From positions 1 to 64,000 of IMG/VR virus record IMGVR_UViG_3300017960_000017: DNA of 64,000 nt. One strand, given 5' to 3'. Position numbers and translations under genes: made by a program. Shown here piece after piece: positions 38,897-48,241 of the stretch. The DNA comes from a virus. The notes beneath the pieces were generated by a model. That model saw only the letters and a program-made list of their open reading frames with translations, searched no databases and had not been told where the DNA came from. The stretch's first letter is position 1; each line of letters opens with the position of its first letter.

Positions 38897-38990
38897 ATCC
38901 GCTGATCGGTCGTACGGAATGACCTGTGTGCAGGCGCTCCGGATGTATGCGCCGGACCTGATCGAAGAAGGGAGGGTGATCATAGAATGA
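38787..38990 (+). CDS. Small hypothetical protein
   Basis: 67 residues from ATG 38787 with AGGAG 6 bases upstream. Alternating hydrophobic and polar segments, no motif. Overlaps the next gene by four bases. Confidence 0.6.
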   Translation: MEHYPSHLTPALPIFLDRIRSAAQSLPVHISHPPATESADRSYGMTCVQALRMYAPDLIEEGRVIIE

Positions 38991-39325
38991 GTGCGGACCT
39001 CACGTTGAAGTACGCAACCACTTTCACGAGTCTTGCTAACGCTATGCGACTTGTGAAGGCGTCGCTGCTGGCCCTCAAGGATGCCAGCGATAATCTCAAC
39101 GACTGGTGGGACGACCAAGACCTCGAAGGTGTGGAGGACGAGGACGAGTTCCTCGCCAAGAAAGCCGCCGAGACTTTTGGCATCCCGGAGAGCTTCGCGC
39201 TCGCCCTTGTCGACTTTTCGTTGCTTCCAGAGATCAAAGGTATGAAGGCTGCGCCGCCTGACGCCATGACGCTCGCCGAAGCGCTATCACTACTGCACCC
39301 CCTAACAAGTGAGAGCTGGCCATGA
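38987..39325 (+). CDS. Hypothetical acidic helical protein
   Basis: 112 residues from ATG 38987 with GGGAGGG upstream. Helical; an acidic patch (WWDDQDLEGVEDEDEF). Overlaps the SbcC-like start by four bases, consistent with one transcript. Confidence 0.7.
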   Translation: MSADLTLKYATTFTSLANAMRLVKASLLALKDASDNLNDWWDDQDLEGVEDEDEFLAKKAAETFGIPESFALALVDFSLLPEIKGMKAAPPDAMTLAEALSLLHPLTSESWP

Positions 39326-41466
39326 TAATCCAGAAGGTCAACCTTCGACATTTCTGCCAGCACATCCAGGAAGAATTCACGCTGTCGCCTGGGCTCAACA
39401 TGATCGTTGGGCCCAACGGCAGCGGGAAGACCAACCTCCTGCGTGCTACGCAGTTTCTCGTCACGGGGGACTCGGGCGGCAATCGCCCCAAGGCGGACGA
39501 CGTCTACCAAGGCGTGTTCGGCTCAAACGAGGAGTCCTTTGTGAGCGGCCAGCTGTTGCACGAGGGAACAGTCATTACCCTCAAGCGTGCGCTCCAGCCG
39601 GCGACAGCCAATCTCATGGAGATCGGCGACGAGACCTGGACGTCTGTCAATGCCATTAACAGCGAGCTGTTCCGACGGCTGGGCACGACGAAGAAGCAGA
39701 TCCACGACTACATCTTCGTCCGCCAACGCGGCATCGACGAGATGTTCGACCAAAAGCCCGCCGAGCGGGCCGCATCGCTGGCATCCCTCTTCGGCCTCGA
39801 CAAGGCTGAGAAGATCTGGAAGCAGACCGGCGACTTCCTCAAAACGATCGAGGTGCCGACCACGACGTTGAGTCTGGATGAGCTGAACGCGCAGCACGCT
39901 GACATACAGGTGCAGATCACCGAGCTCAACAACCAGTTCGCGGCGCTCCATCTACCACTCGACGGCGACGCCAAGCTTGCGGAACATCAAACCGTGATCG
40001 ACGGCTGTAAGCAGCGTGAGATGCTGATGAACAAGCAGGCGGTCCTGGAGAAGACGCGTGAAGAGACGCTCGCTTCTGCCAAGGCTGCGATGTCGTACCG
40101 GCAACAGTTGCAGACAGAGGCTACGCTGCTGGAGAACGCTATGGCCGCCGTCAGCGTCGAAGCCAATGACGCGCACGGCGAGCTGGCACGTTGGGACGCG
40201 TACGATAAGTCGCTGACAGCGCGCGAGCAGTTCGTCGCCGACGAGCTGGCTTTTCGTACCAAGTGGCCGAGTCATCCGAAGCAGCCGCGCGAGGTCGCAC
40301 CGCTCGGTGAGGACCTTGTCGAGGCGTTGAAGGGCTATCGTGCAGTGCGTAACAGTCTCACCAACAGCATCAAAGGCCTGGAGGATGAGGACGACAACTG
40401 TCCGACGTGCGGACAGCCACTGCCCGAGGCCGACCAGGCCACGTCACGCTTGCAGGAGCTGCACGATCAGCTGCGTGAGTGCGAGATGGAACGACAGCCG
40501 CTCGAGGAACAGCAACGTGCGTACGATCAGTACTGCGCCGAGCTGTTACACTGGCAACGGCAGTGCGAGGAGATGGATAAAGAGCAGGAAGCCTTGGAGC
40601 AACGCAAAGAGGCCCTGCAGCTGGTTGAGCAACCACGCAGCGCGCGTGACGCTCTCCAGGCCGTCATCGACGAGCACACCGAGTTCTGTGCGGCGCATAA
40701 GGAGATCCAGGAGAAGCTTAAGGTGGCGCTTGCTACTGAGGCCAGCCTCGACGCGAAGCTGGACCAGCAAAACCAGACGCACTTTGAGCAGACCGCGGAG
40801 ATCGACTCGCTGCATAAGTACACGGCGGAGGCCGCTACCATTGCTCGCCAGGAGTTGCAGCAGCTGAAAGGCCGGCTGGCGCAGGCCACCGAGCTCGACA
40901 AGCAGATCGCTGTGCTGCGCGCCACGCTCGACGGCGTGGAGTCGAAGATCGACGACGTGCGGCGTGTGGAGCAAAAGAGCATCCGCACTCGGCAGGCTGT
41001 CGACCACCTGCAGCGTATCCGAGACATGTACCACCGCAACGAGGCCCCGCGCTTGGTGTCCTACACCTATATCGAGAACATGCTCGACGAGGTGAACCGA
41101 ACACTGGAGCTATTCGAGGCGCCTTTCCGGGTGGAGATGGACGAGGATCTGGGCTTCATCTGCCGGTTTACCGATGGTATTCGGGTGCAGCCCGACAGTC
41201 GGCTCTCGGTCGGCGAGCGGATCGTTCTTGCTATGGCGTTCCGCATTACAGTAAACTCTACGTTCGCAGGTCAGGTGGGTGTCCTCATTCTGGACGAGCC
41301 CACTGCCGGCCTTGACGAACACAACCTCGGCTGTCTACCGCACGCCCTGGAACGTCTGCAGGTACTATCTGCAGAGCGTGGACTCCAGGTTTTGTTCGTC
41401 ACGCACGAACCGCGGATTCAGCACCTGTTTGACAACGTCATTACGTTACGAGCCCATGAAAACTGA
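39322..41466 (+). CDS. sbcC: SbcC/Rad50-like ATPase (phage gp46 type)
   Basis: 714 residues. Walker A GPNGSGKT at residues 30-37; a long coiled coil; the zinc-hook CPTC near residue 360; a second coil; ABC signature LSVGERIV and Walker B LILDEPTAGLDEHN near the C-terminus, then a THEPR switch. With the SbcD-like nuclease it opens and resects DNA ends. Translationally coupled to the upstream and downstream genes. Confidence 0.93.
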   Translation: MIIQKVNLRHFCQHIQEEFTLSPGLNMIVGPNGSGKTNLLRATQFLVTGDSGGNRPKADDVYQGVFGSNEESFVSGQLLHEGTVITLKRALQPATANLMEIGDETWTSVNAINSELFRRLGTTKKQIHDYIFVRQRGIDEMFDQKPAERAASLASLFGLDKAEKIWKQTGDFLKTIEVPTTTLSLDELNAQHADIQVQITELNNQFAALHLPLDGDAKLAEHQTVIDGCKQREMLMNKQAVLEKTREETLASAKAAMSYRQQLQTEATLLENAMAAVSVEANDAHGELARWDAYDKSLTAREQFVADELAFRTKWPSHPKQPREVAPLGEDLVEALKGYRAVRNSLTNSIKGLEDEDDNCPTCGQPLPEADQATSRLQELHDQLRECEMERQPLEEQQRAYDQYCAELLHWQRQCEEMDKEQEALEQRKEALQLVEQPRSARDALQAVIDEHTEFCAAHKEIQEKLKVALATEASLDAKLDQQNQTHFEQTAEIDSLHKYTAEAATIARQELQQLKGRLAQATELDKQIAVLRATLDGVESKIDDVRRVEQKSIRTRQAVDHLQRIRDMYHRNEAPRLVSYTYIENMLDEVNRTLELFEAPFRVEMDEDLGFICRFTDGIRVQPDSRLSVGERIVLAMAFRITVNSTFAGQVGVLILDEPTAGLDEHNLGCLPHALERLQVLSAERGLQVLFVTHEPRIQHLFDNVITLRAHEN

Positions 41467-42496
41467 TTCGCAGATCCTTAAGCTGCATGTTGCTCACAAG
41501 CAAGTGTGGTATTTGGATGGCATGGATATAGCACGGACCGATGGCCACGCGATCGAGGACTTCCTCGATACAAGCCGGCTACAGTGCGCCGAGCGGGTCC
41601 GCCTGCTCGGTCTCCATGCCAATGCGAGGCTCATTACGGCGTTGTACGACCGCAAGCTCAAAGGTCAGCCCTTGGAGATTGAAGTCGCATCGCCGTTGGC
41701 GTGCGCGTCTGTTGCGGAGCGTCATAACCCAGAGGCTGTGCTGTATCGCATGCGCCTCTTCGAACGCGCTCCGAGTGTCGGCGGCTTTCATACCGTCACT
41801 GAGAACGACTACCGTGCATATGCCCTCGCGGTCGAAACCATGCAGAGCGTCTTTAACAACATGCCAACAACCCAGCAGGCGTTACGACTTCTGCGTGCCC
41901 ATCCAGCGTGGCGCGCAGTGTCGTTCATCCACAGCGTCAACCCCATGGCTGTCGCTGGCCTGCTCAGCTACATGCTCGATCCGCGGTGGTTCGTTGACCC
42001 GTGCTACCCGGACCGTTTGAGTAAGCTGTACATGAGTCTCGGGCTGCATCCAAAGACGCAGGCTGGGGTGACGTTGGGCGGTGCGCAGCACCGTAACCAC
42101 AAACGCTGTGCGCTGGTACTGCGTTGCTGGAAAGACAGAACACGTGAGGGCGAGGTGCGCAGCAAGTTCGAAGTCACCGCGCCTGTCGCCGTGACAGGCA
42201 GCTCCGAACTCGGGCTCGCACCGTATGACTTCTCGTGGCGTCAGTGGGGATTGCACATGGGTATCGGCATGGACACCGACATCGAACCCAATCCTGTCAA
42301 GGCGGATCTGCGTGCGTCACAACGCTTCGTGGCCTTCCTGAGGCATACGTGGCTGGATGCGCTTTATCGCGATTCGAGTGCCTTGCCAGGCGTCAATACC
42401 GAACTGTTCCGACCCGGCGATTTCTTCAAGCAACACAAGGAGATCATCGCTTACCAACAGCACGTGGAAGCGACCGAAGGAGACAGTTACTGCTGA
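41456..42496 (+). CDS. Hypothetical protein linked to recombination genes
   Basis: 346 residues from ATG 41456, overlapping sbcC by 11 bases. Mixed alpha/beta, many His and Arg, with a LGLHPKTQAGVTLGGAQHR segment and a basic C-terminal part. No known motif. Position suggests a role in recombination or replication. Confidence 0.75.
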   Translation: MKTDSQILKLHVAHKQVWYLDGMDIARTDGHAIEDFLDTSRLQCAERVRLLGLHANARLITALYDRKLKGQPLEIEVASPLACASVAERHNPEAVLYRMRLFERAPSVGGFHTVTENDYRAYALAVETMQSVFNNMPTTQQALRLLRAHPAWRAVSFIHSVNPMAVAGLLSYMLDPRWFVDPCYPDRLSKLYMSLGLHPKTQAGVTLGGAQHRNHKRCALVLRCWKDRTREGEVRSKFEVTAPVAVTGSSELGLAPYDFSWRQWGLHMGIGMDTDIEPNPVKADLRASQRFVAFLRHTWLDALYRDSSALPGVNTELFRPGDFFKQHKEIIAYQQHVEATEGDSYC

Positions 42497-42565
42497 CCGT
42501 ATCTAGTGGTGTTGAAGTTTCTGACCACAAAATATGGGATTGTCAAAACTGCCGGTGTTTATCCG

Positions 42566-42594
42566 TTGACAGGCTCAACAACGGCAGGTAGTAT
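42566..42594 (+). promoter_or_regulatory. Consensus sigma70-type promoter
   Basis: TTGACA (42566-42571), exact 17-base spacer, TAGTAT (42589-42594). The predicted transcript starts near 42601, 25 bases before the gene at 42626, starting a new transcription unit. Confidence 0.8.
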
Positions 42595-42625
42595 GCATAC
42601 TGCCAACGGGCAAAAGGAAGTTCCC

Positions 42626-43078
42626 GTGATCGAAGTAAGGATACAGCTGCGGTTCAATCAGCACTCACTCGGAGACCGCCGAACTAAGCAGCTCAACCAG
42701 ATGCTGCGCGACCCTGACGGCCGTGTAATGTTCATGCCGACCTGGTGGAAGGCATTGATGCGTTATGCGGCTCAAGTTGTCAATAGACACCACGATGCTG
42801 TCAAAGACATCGACTGGGCGCCCGTCATCGAGGGAACTCCAAGGGAGTACAAACGATTCTACGCCCCGCAGAAGTTCACACTTCACGAGGCGTTCTTTCC
42901 AGGGGACGAGATCATCGTACACGCAGTGCTGCCGACGGAACTTCCTATCGACGACTTCAAGGAGTTGCTTGAGGTGGCCGGCAAGTACAGAGGCATCAGT
43001 CCCTATCGCAAGGATCAGAAGTACGGCACCTTTGATGTCATTGCTGTGACGCGGAGGATCAGGACAAAACCCAAGTAA
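42626..43078 (+). CDS. Hypothetical protein of widespread phage type
   Basis: 150 residues from GTG 42626, with AAGGAAG upstream and just behind a promoter; longer upstream frame is before the transcript start. An N-terminal VRIQLRFNQHSLG strand, then PTWWKALMRYAA and a C-terminal RGISPYRKDQKYGTFDV. The fold looks like a small beta-alpha domain. Function unknown. Confidence 0.78.
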   Translation: MIEVRIQLRFNQHSLGDRRTKQLNQMLRDPDGRVMFMPTWWKALMRYAAQVVNRHHDAVKDIDWAPVIEGTPREYKRFYAPQKFTLHEAFFPGDEIIVHAVLPTELPIDDFKELLEVAGKYRGISPYRKDQKYGTFDVIAVTRRIRTKPK

Positions 43079-43081
43079 AAG

Positions 43082-43120
43082 AAAAGGCCCGCTGGTGGCA
43101 CAGCGAGCCTTTTGTGTTTC
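43082..43120 (+). terminator. Rho-independent terminator
   Basis: AAAAGGC-C-CGCTG / CAGCG-A-GCCTTTT stem with a 6-base loop and U-rich end, immediately after the gene at 42626 and before the helicase gene. Confidence 0.85.
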
Positions 43121-43220
43121 ACGACCTGCAGGGGCATGCGGTCATGGCGGTATGTTACTGCCAATGATAGCGGACCCTGCGCATGTGGTCAACCCCGTTG
43201 GGGGGACCAAAGGACGCAGA

Positions 43221-44762
43221 ATGTCAAAAGTGGCAATGATCCGCAAAAGCGGACCGTTCATTGCGGTCTCGCAGGACGGCGTAGCTTCGCTCACGCCGAA
43301 CGAATACCGGATCCTTGAAAACCAGCTCTGGTACACCAAGCTCACGTTTCACTACGGTGCAGCTGCCTATGACCCCCATACGGGGGATCGGCAGAGCATG
43401 TCCGGCGAGCGCCGAAAGCTCTATCAGTACGACAATAACGGACATTTCATCTGCCAGCGCGGCTTCTACCCCCGGGTTAGGGGGTTACTTGAGGAAGCCG
43501 GGTATACCATCACCTTCGTCGACACGGATCCGCCTGTGGATCCTGTCATCTACACGCCCGACTGGGATCGGATCTTCGAACGCTTCCAACTCCGTGCGAA
43601 GCAGGACGAGTGTCTCGCCCAGATCGACATGCACGACGGTGGCTATATCGATGCGCCTCCAGCGTTCGGTAAGACGCACGTAATGGCCATGGTGAGTTCC
43701 ATGTACCCGAGGGCCAAGATTGACATCGTGGCCAAGAGAAAGGACGTGGTGGGCCGTATACGCGATCTCCTGACGCGTTGGGTCCCTAGCGTCGGTATGG
43801 TCGGCGGAGGCAAGAAGCAGAAGGGGCGAGTCACGGTCTACACCGCTGACAGCTTGCACCACTCTGACTTCGACGCGCATATCATGCTGGCCGACGAAGG
43901 GCACGAGTTGATGACAGATCGTCTAGCCAAGCTGCTGGGCAACTATCACTACTCTCGCAACTTCGCATTCTCTGCTACCCCGGACACGCGCCTCGACAAT
44001 GCCCACTTCCGCATGGAGGGCATCTTTGGGCCGTGCGTCTTCAAGATGTCTCAGCAAGAGGCAGAGCAGGCGGGACTCGTGTCGCCTGTCTTCGTACAGT
44101 GGATCGATGTTCGGCTGTCGCACAACCCGATCGCCAACATCAAGACTCTCGTGGCGCAGAAGCGCAACGGGATCTGGAGGAATCAATACCGCAACCAGGT
44201 CATCGCTGAAACCGCTCGGGCGTTCCGAGAGGGCGACGATCAGGTGCTCATCCTCGTCGACACAGTGGACCATGCATTGCATCTGCGAAAGCTGTTGCCG
44301 GAGGCGGCGCTGTGTTACTCTGAAGGTGCCCTCACCGACGGATCAAAGCGGGCCATGTTCATACGGAACGGTTTGCTCGACGAGGACGAACAGATGACTA
44401 CGGCGCTGCGCAACAGTCTGCGGCACCAGTTCGAGAACCGTGAAATCAAGCTGGTCATCGCTACAGGTGTCTGGTCCGTCGGCGTGTCTTTCGATTCGCT
44501 GAACGTCTTGATCCGCGCCGATGCCGGCGCCAGCGAAACTACCAACATCCAACTGCCCGGCCGCGTGTGTCGAATCGACCCATCGAGCGGCAAGCAGTGT
44601 GGCATTCTCATCGACTTCAATGACGTATGGGATACGAAGTTCAAAGGCCGAGCCGCAGACCGTCGACGCGATTATCACAAACGCGGATGGACGCAGCTGC
44701 TGGCTGACGGCAAATTGTGGACCCCAGGCATGAGAGTGAACCGTGTCGGAACACAGAAATAG
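43221..44762 (+). CDS. UvsW-like SF2 helicase
   Basis: 513 residues from ATG 43221 with AAAGGA upstream. SF2 motifs: I PPAFGKTH, II LADEGHE, III SATP, and VI QLPGRVCRIDP, in correct order. It fits the phage T4 UvsW/RecG-like helicases that remodel recombination and replication intermediates and switch origin to recombination-dependent replication. The N-terminal 150 residues are a unique accessory domain. Confidence 0.88.
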   Translation: MSKVAMIRKSGPFIAVSQDGVASLTPNEYRILENQLWYTKLTFHYGAAAYDPHTGDRQSMSGERRKLYQYDNNGHFICQRGFYPRVRGLLEEAGYTITFVDTDPPVDPVIYTPDWDRIFERFQLRAKQDECLAQIDMHDGGYIDAPPAFGKTHVMAMVSSMYPRAKIDIVAKRKDVVGRIRDLLTRWVPSVGMVGGGKKQKGRVTVYTADSLHHSDFDAHIMLADEGHELMTDRLAKLLGNYHYSRNFAFSATPDTRLDNAHFRMEGIFGPCVFKMSQQEAEQAGLVSPVFVQWIDVRLSHNPIANIKTLVAQKRNGIWRNQYRNQVIAETARAFREGDDQVLILVDTVDHALHLRKLLPEAALCYSEGALTDGSKRAMFIRNGLLDEDEQMTTALRNSLRHQFENREIKLVIATGVWSVGVSFDSLNVLIRADAGASETTNIQLPGRVCRIDPSSGKQCGILIDFNDVWDTKFKGRAADRRRDYHKRGWTQLLADGKLWTPGMRVNRVGTQK

Positions 44763-45456
44763 CTCGTTGCGTATGCAGCGGCCGCCGCCGGAAGAATACG
44801 AGGCGCTGCCGGAACGCAACATGTTCTCCACCAACCCCGCTGGTCACATGGCCAGGCGGCTCTACCAAGCGTACAAACGCGAGACATACTGGCGTGCTAT
44901 GCGCGTGGAGAATGTCAAGCTACCGAACTTCAACACGCGCGAGCTGGGTGACTGCTGGCCGCGGCTGGCACGCCTCATCATGCAGTCGGGCTGGTCGAAT
45001 GCCGAGCGGTTCATCCACGTGCAGTTCAAGTACGGGCCGAGCAGCGAGAAGCTGCAGACGCTCGAGCACGGACCGCTGGTGAACATGCTCACGTCCGAAA
45101 AGGCGATGAAGCAGTACACGCAGTACATCGTCCGTGCCGACAGCATGCTGGTACAGCAGTTGGAGTCTGCCAAACTCGAGTTCAAGTGTGCTAGCGCTGA
45201 ATGCGCGGGACAGTACCCGCACCTGCCCACCAGGGAGCGCTGGGAACTTATTCTCATGAATAAAATGTTGGATCTCCCGCCGCTGTTCCGGTACTGCGTG
45301 GCCTCTTCCGAGGGGCTCGCCTGTGCCAAGGACTTGTGGGAAGAAGGCTTTCAGCAGTTCATGTCCGATCCGATCGGGTATACGCGTACGTGGGAAGCGA
45401 CCATTCCTGCCGAAATGAAAGCCGAAGCCGAAGAACTACTGCAGCTCAAACTCTAG
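44743..45456 (+). CDS. Hypothetical protein before DnaB
   Basis: 237 residues from GTG 44743, overlapping the helicase gene by 20 bases; ATG 44773 is an alternative. Helical, with a basic N-terminus and a CASAEC pair. Its position immediately before the helicase could make it a loader or primase partner, but no ATPase motif supports this. A palindrome copy inside it (45248-45263) lies in coding sequence. Confidence 0.72.
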   Translation: MSEHRNSSLRMQRPPPEEYEALPERNMFSTNPAGHMARRLYQAYKRETYWRAMRVENVKLPNFNTRELGDCWPRLARLIMQSGWSNAERFIHVQFKYGPSSEKLQTLEHGPLVNMLTSEKAMKQYTQYIVRADSMLVQQLESAKLEFKCASAECAGQYPHLPTRERWELILMNKMLDLPPLFRYCVASSEGLACAKDLWEEGFQQFMSDPIGYTRTWEATIPAEMKAEAEELLQLKL

Positions 45457-45467
45457 AAAGGGGCATC

Positions 45468-47123
45468 ATGGAGAACCCTATGGTCAAAGTGGAAGCGCCG
45501 GTAGCTCCTGTCAACGAGCCCGGGCAACTCCAGGAAACCAAGAAGGACGATATCGATCCCAATCCGATCGACGACTTCTCGATCGAGTTCCTGTTGCTGC
45601 ACGCTTCTCGTGACCGCGAAGTCTACTATGCTGTGCGTCAGCACCTGGAGCCTGAGCATCTCGGCTTCCCGCAAGAGCTGCCGTATCGGGTGTACCTGAA
45701 GGCGTTGTACGAGTATTTCGACAAGTACAACCGCCTACCCAATCGGCAGAGCATCTGGATCCGAGTGATCGACGAGCTTAACGCCATGCCAAACCTGCAC
45801 GCCGATGTGTTCAAGGTGGCAGAGGGCGTGATGGACTGGATCTTCGACGAGAACGTCAACCCAATCTCGTCGTTCGAGCCCGACGCCGCGCTGGACATCC
45901 TGCGGAAGGTCCTGGTTGACCGCGGCCCCGGCCGCAGGTTGAAGGACGCCGTCGCCAGAGCGGGCTACAGCCACATCAACGATCTCCCAAAGCTGGTGCT
46001 CGCAGCACAGAAGCAGATCGAGGTGATCGAAACTATCGGACGTGTCAACGAAGAGGAGACAATACCGATGGAATGGGACCAAGTAGCGCGGCCACGCTGG
46101 CCGACTGGCGTGTCGTTTATCGATCGCGCGATGGAAGGCGGTTCCGAGCCGGGTGACGTCAACGTCATCATCGGAGCCACGGGCGGCGGCAAGACTACAC
46201 TGTCCATGCAGATGGCGGTGTCGATCGCACGCATCCAGAACCAGATCGAGATGACCGGAGACGGTGAGCCCGGCCTGGTGGTCTTCATCAGCTACGAGGA
46301 TAACCGTCGAATGCTACAGATCCGTGCTGCATCCTGTGCGGCGCAGGTCCCGAAGAACCAGCTGCGCTTCATGCAAGAGCCGCTGAGCACTACGGGCAAT
46401 CTGAAGAGCTACGAGCAGACCATGTATCGTGCAGCGCCCGCCACTGGTGAGCTGCTGGGCGAACGTGAGCGCCTGCAAGCTGCCCGTGGGTGGCTCAACA
46501 GGTACATGAAGTTCGTCGACTTCCACGACGGTAAGGAAGGCGGCGGAGGCGGCGTTATGGAGGCACGGCAACGGTTACTCGCCATCCAGGGCAAGTCCGA
46601 CATACCCATCCGCACCGTGGTGCTGGACTGGGCGGGCCTGATGGTGCGGAAGCACCTGCTGGAGACGAACCGTCAGGTCGACGGCAGCAACATGGCTGTG
46701 ATGCTGGGCGGCTTGGTCGCTGAGCTGAAAGAGCAAGTCGCTGCCGAGTTCAACTGCACTGTATGGCTGCCGCACCAGCTTCGCGGACAGGCGACAGGCA
46801 GGTCTCCATCGGTTGCCCCAAACCACAATGAGGCCGAGTGGTGTGCCTCCTTCGCCAATATGGCGTGGTATGCGTTCTGCATAGGGACCAAGGACAAGCA
46901 GCATAATGTCTGCCAGCTGGTCGCTACGAAGACGCGCCACGGTGAAGGTATGCCTCCGGCGATCGTACGCGTAGACGGCGGGTTTTGCAAGCTGACCGAC
47001 GTGTCGGACCAGTTTGAGCCGGACCATGTCCGACGACAGATCGTGCCGCGTGACGATGTTGCGAACTACCACGACAACATCCAAAACGAATCTGACGACT
47101 ACTGGGACGAGGTCACATCATGA
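45468..47123 (+). CDS. dnaB: DnaB-type replicative helicase
   Basis: 551 residues from ATG 45468 with AAAGGGG upstream. An N-terminal helical domain (about residues 45-180) and a RecA-fold ATPase with Walker A GATGGGKTT, Walker B TVVLDWAGL and a LPHQLRGQATGR arginine-finger region. It unwinds DNA at the replication fork. An acidic C-terminal tail follows. Starts 11 bases after its upstream neighbour and overlaps the primase by four bases. Confidence 0.92.
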   Translation: MENPMVKVEAPVAPVNEPGQLQETKKDDIDPNPIDDFSIEFLLLHASRDREVYYAVRQHLEPEHLGFPQELPYRVYLKALYEYFDKYNRLPNRQSIWIRVIDELNAMPNLHADVFKVAEGVMDWIFDENVNPISSFEPDAALDILRKVLVDRGPGRRLKDAVARAGYSHINDLPKLVLAAQKQIEVIETIGRVNEEETIPMEWDQVARPRWPTGVSFIDRAMEGGSEPGDVNVIIGATGGGKTTLSMQMAVSIARIQNQIEMTGDGEPGLVVFISYEDNRRMLQIRAASCAAQVPKNQLRFMQEPLSTTGNLKSYEQTMYRAAPATGELLGERERLQAARGWLNRYMKFVDFHDGKEGGGGGVMEARQRLLAIQGKSDIPIRTVVLDWAGLMVRKHLLETNRQVDGSNMAVMLGGLVAELKEQVAAEFNCTVWLPHQLRGQATGRSPSVAPNHNEAEWCASFANMAWYAFCIGTKDKQHNVCQLVATKTRHGEGMPPAIVRVDGGFCKLTDVSDQFEPDHVRRQIVPRDDVANYHDNIQNESDDYWDEVTS

Positions 47124-48241
47124 AATCGGTTACCGGCGTGACCCTGGGCAACGATGCCGCAGGCGCACACGTCATCAACCCGTTCCTTTACGAGAAGCTC
47201 CAGAAACGCTTCGGCGATGTTATCATCGCCAAGCAAGGCGAGCCGATCTACGGGAACTACACGTATGACGGCAGCGGCTTCAAGTACGACACCCTCGGCG
47301 GAGAGTATTATCGCGTCTGCTGCCCGTTCTGCGAGCAGAAGCGCGCGGTGGATACCAAACACCGACTGTGGATCAGCCATCGCTGGGGCGTCGGCCTCGA
47401 CGAGGATGACCCGCAGACCAAACTGAAGCCGAACGATCGGTTTTGGTGGGCGTGGGTGTGCTACAACGAGCATTGCGAAGAGAACCCGGCGAACACCAAA
47501 CAGTTGCAGACCTGGGTCTACGGCGGTATCGGCCGGGAGCTACACGCGCCCGCCGTCAAGCTGCAGTTCCACACTGTGCCGATGGCGTCGCTCGGACTCG
47601 TCGACTGGCCTGGCCGCTGCTTGCGGGTGGACCAGCTGCGACCGGAGCACCACGCATGGCAGTACCTGGCGACCCGCGGCTTTGACCCCGCGGCAGTTGG
47701 CCCACGCTACGGCGTGACGTACTGCGAGAGTGGTTCGGCGCGCTTCCCGATGGCGTTCGGACGGTTGGTGATCCCGATCGTGATGAACGGCGATATGGTT
47801 GGCTGGCAAGCCCGCCCGCCATATGAAGCAGACTGGAAGACCACCGCCAAGTACTACAACTGTCCCGGCATCAACCGGCGACTCATGTTGTACGGCTTCG
47901 ACATAGCCAGGGCGTATCCGTACTGCGTCATAACCGAGGGCGTCACCGACGTGTGGGCTGTCGGCCAGGGGGCGATCTCGCTCCTCGGCAAGCACATATC
48001 CCCGCAGCAGGCAGAGCTGATCGCGCAGAACTGGAAAGCAGCCGTGATCGCTCTCGACCCTGACGCAATGGACCGAGTCGAGCGTATCCAGCAGCAGCTG
48101 GGCAGTATGCCGACGGTGGTCGTGAAACTCCCAGACGGTTGCGATCCAGCTGACATGGATCAGGATCGCTTCTGGGATCTTGTATGGCAAAGTTCCGTAA
48201 ACCAGAATGTTGATCTGTTAGGACTACAGAATGATTCCTGA
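47120..48241 (+). CDS. dnaG: DnaG-type primase
   Basis: 373 residues from ATG 47120. Zinc finger CPFC...CYNEHC near residues 69-117, then the TOPRIM core VITEGVTDVWAVGQG with a later ALDPDA. It makes RNA primers at the fork. It overlaps the helicase stop and the polymerase start, so the three are translated together. Shorter than bacterial DnaG, lacking the helicase-binding C-terminal domain, which is usual in phages. Confidence 0.9.
   Translation: MKSVTGVTLGNDAAGAHVINPFLYEKLQKRFGDVIIAKQGEPIYGNYTYDGSGFKYDTLGGEYYRVCCPFCEQKRAVDTKHRLWISHRWGVGLDEDDPQTKLKPNDRFWWAWVCYNEHCEENPANTKQLQTWVYGGIGRELHAPAVKLQFHTVPMASLGLVDWPGRCLRVDQLRPEHHAWQYLATRGFDPAAVGPRYGVTYCESGSARFPMAFGRLVIPIVMNGDMVGWQARPPYEADWKTTAKYYNCPGINRRLMLYGFDIARAYPYCVITEGVTDVWAVGQGAISLLGKHISPQQAELIAQNWKAAVIALDPDAMDRVERIQQQLGSMPTVVVKLPDGCDPADMDQDRFWDLVWQSSVNQNVDLLGLQNDS

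Noticed and set aside
45248-45263. Palindrome copy TTATTCTCATGAATAA
   Set aside because: It lies in frame inside the gene at 44743, encoding a normal peptide segment, with no gene start nearby. Could be chance.
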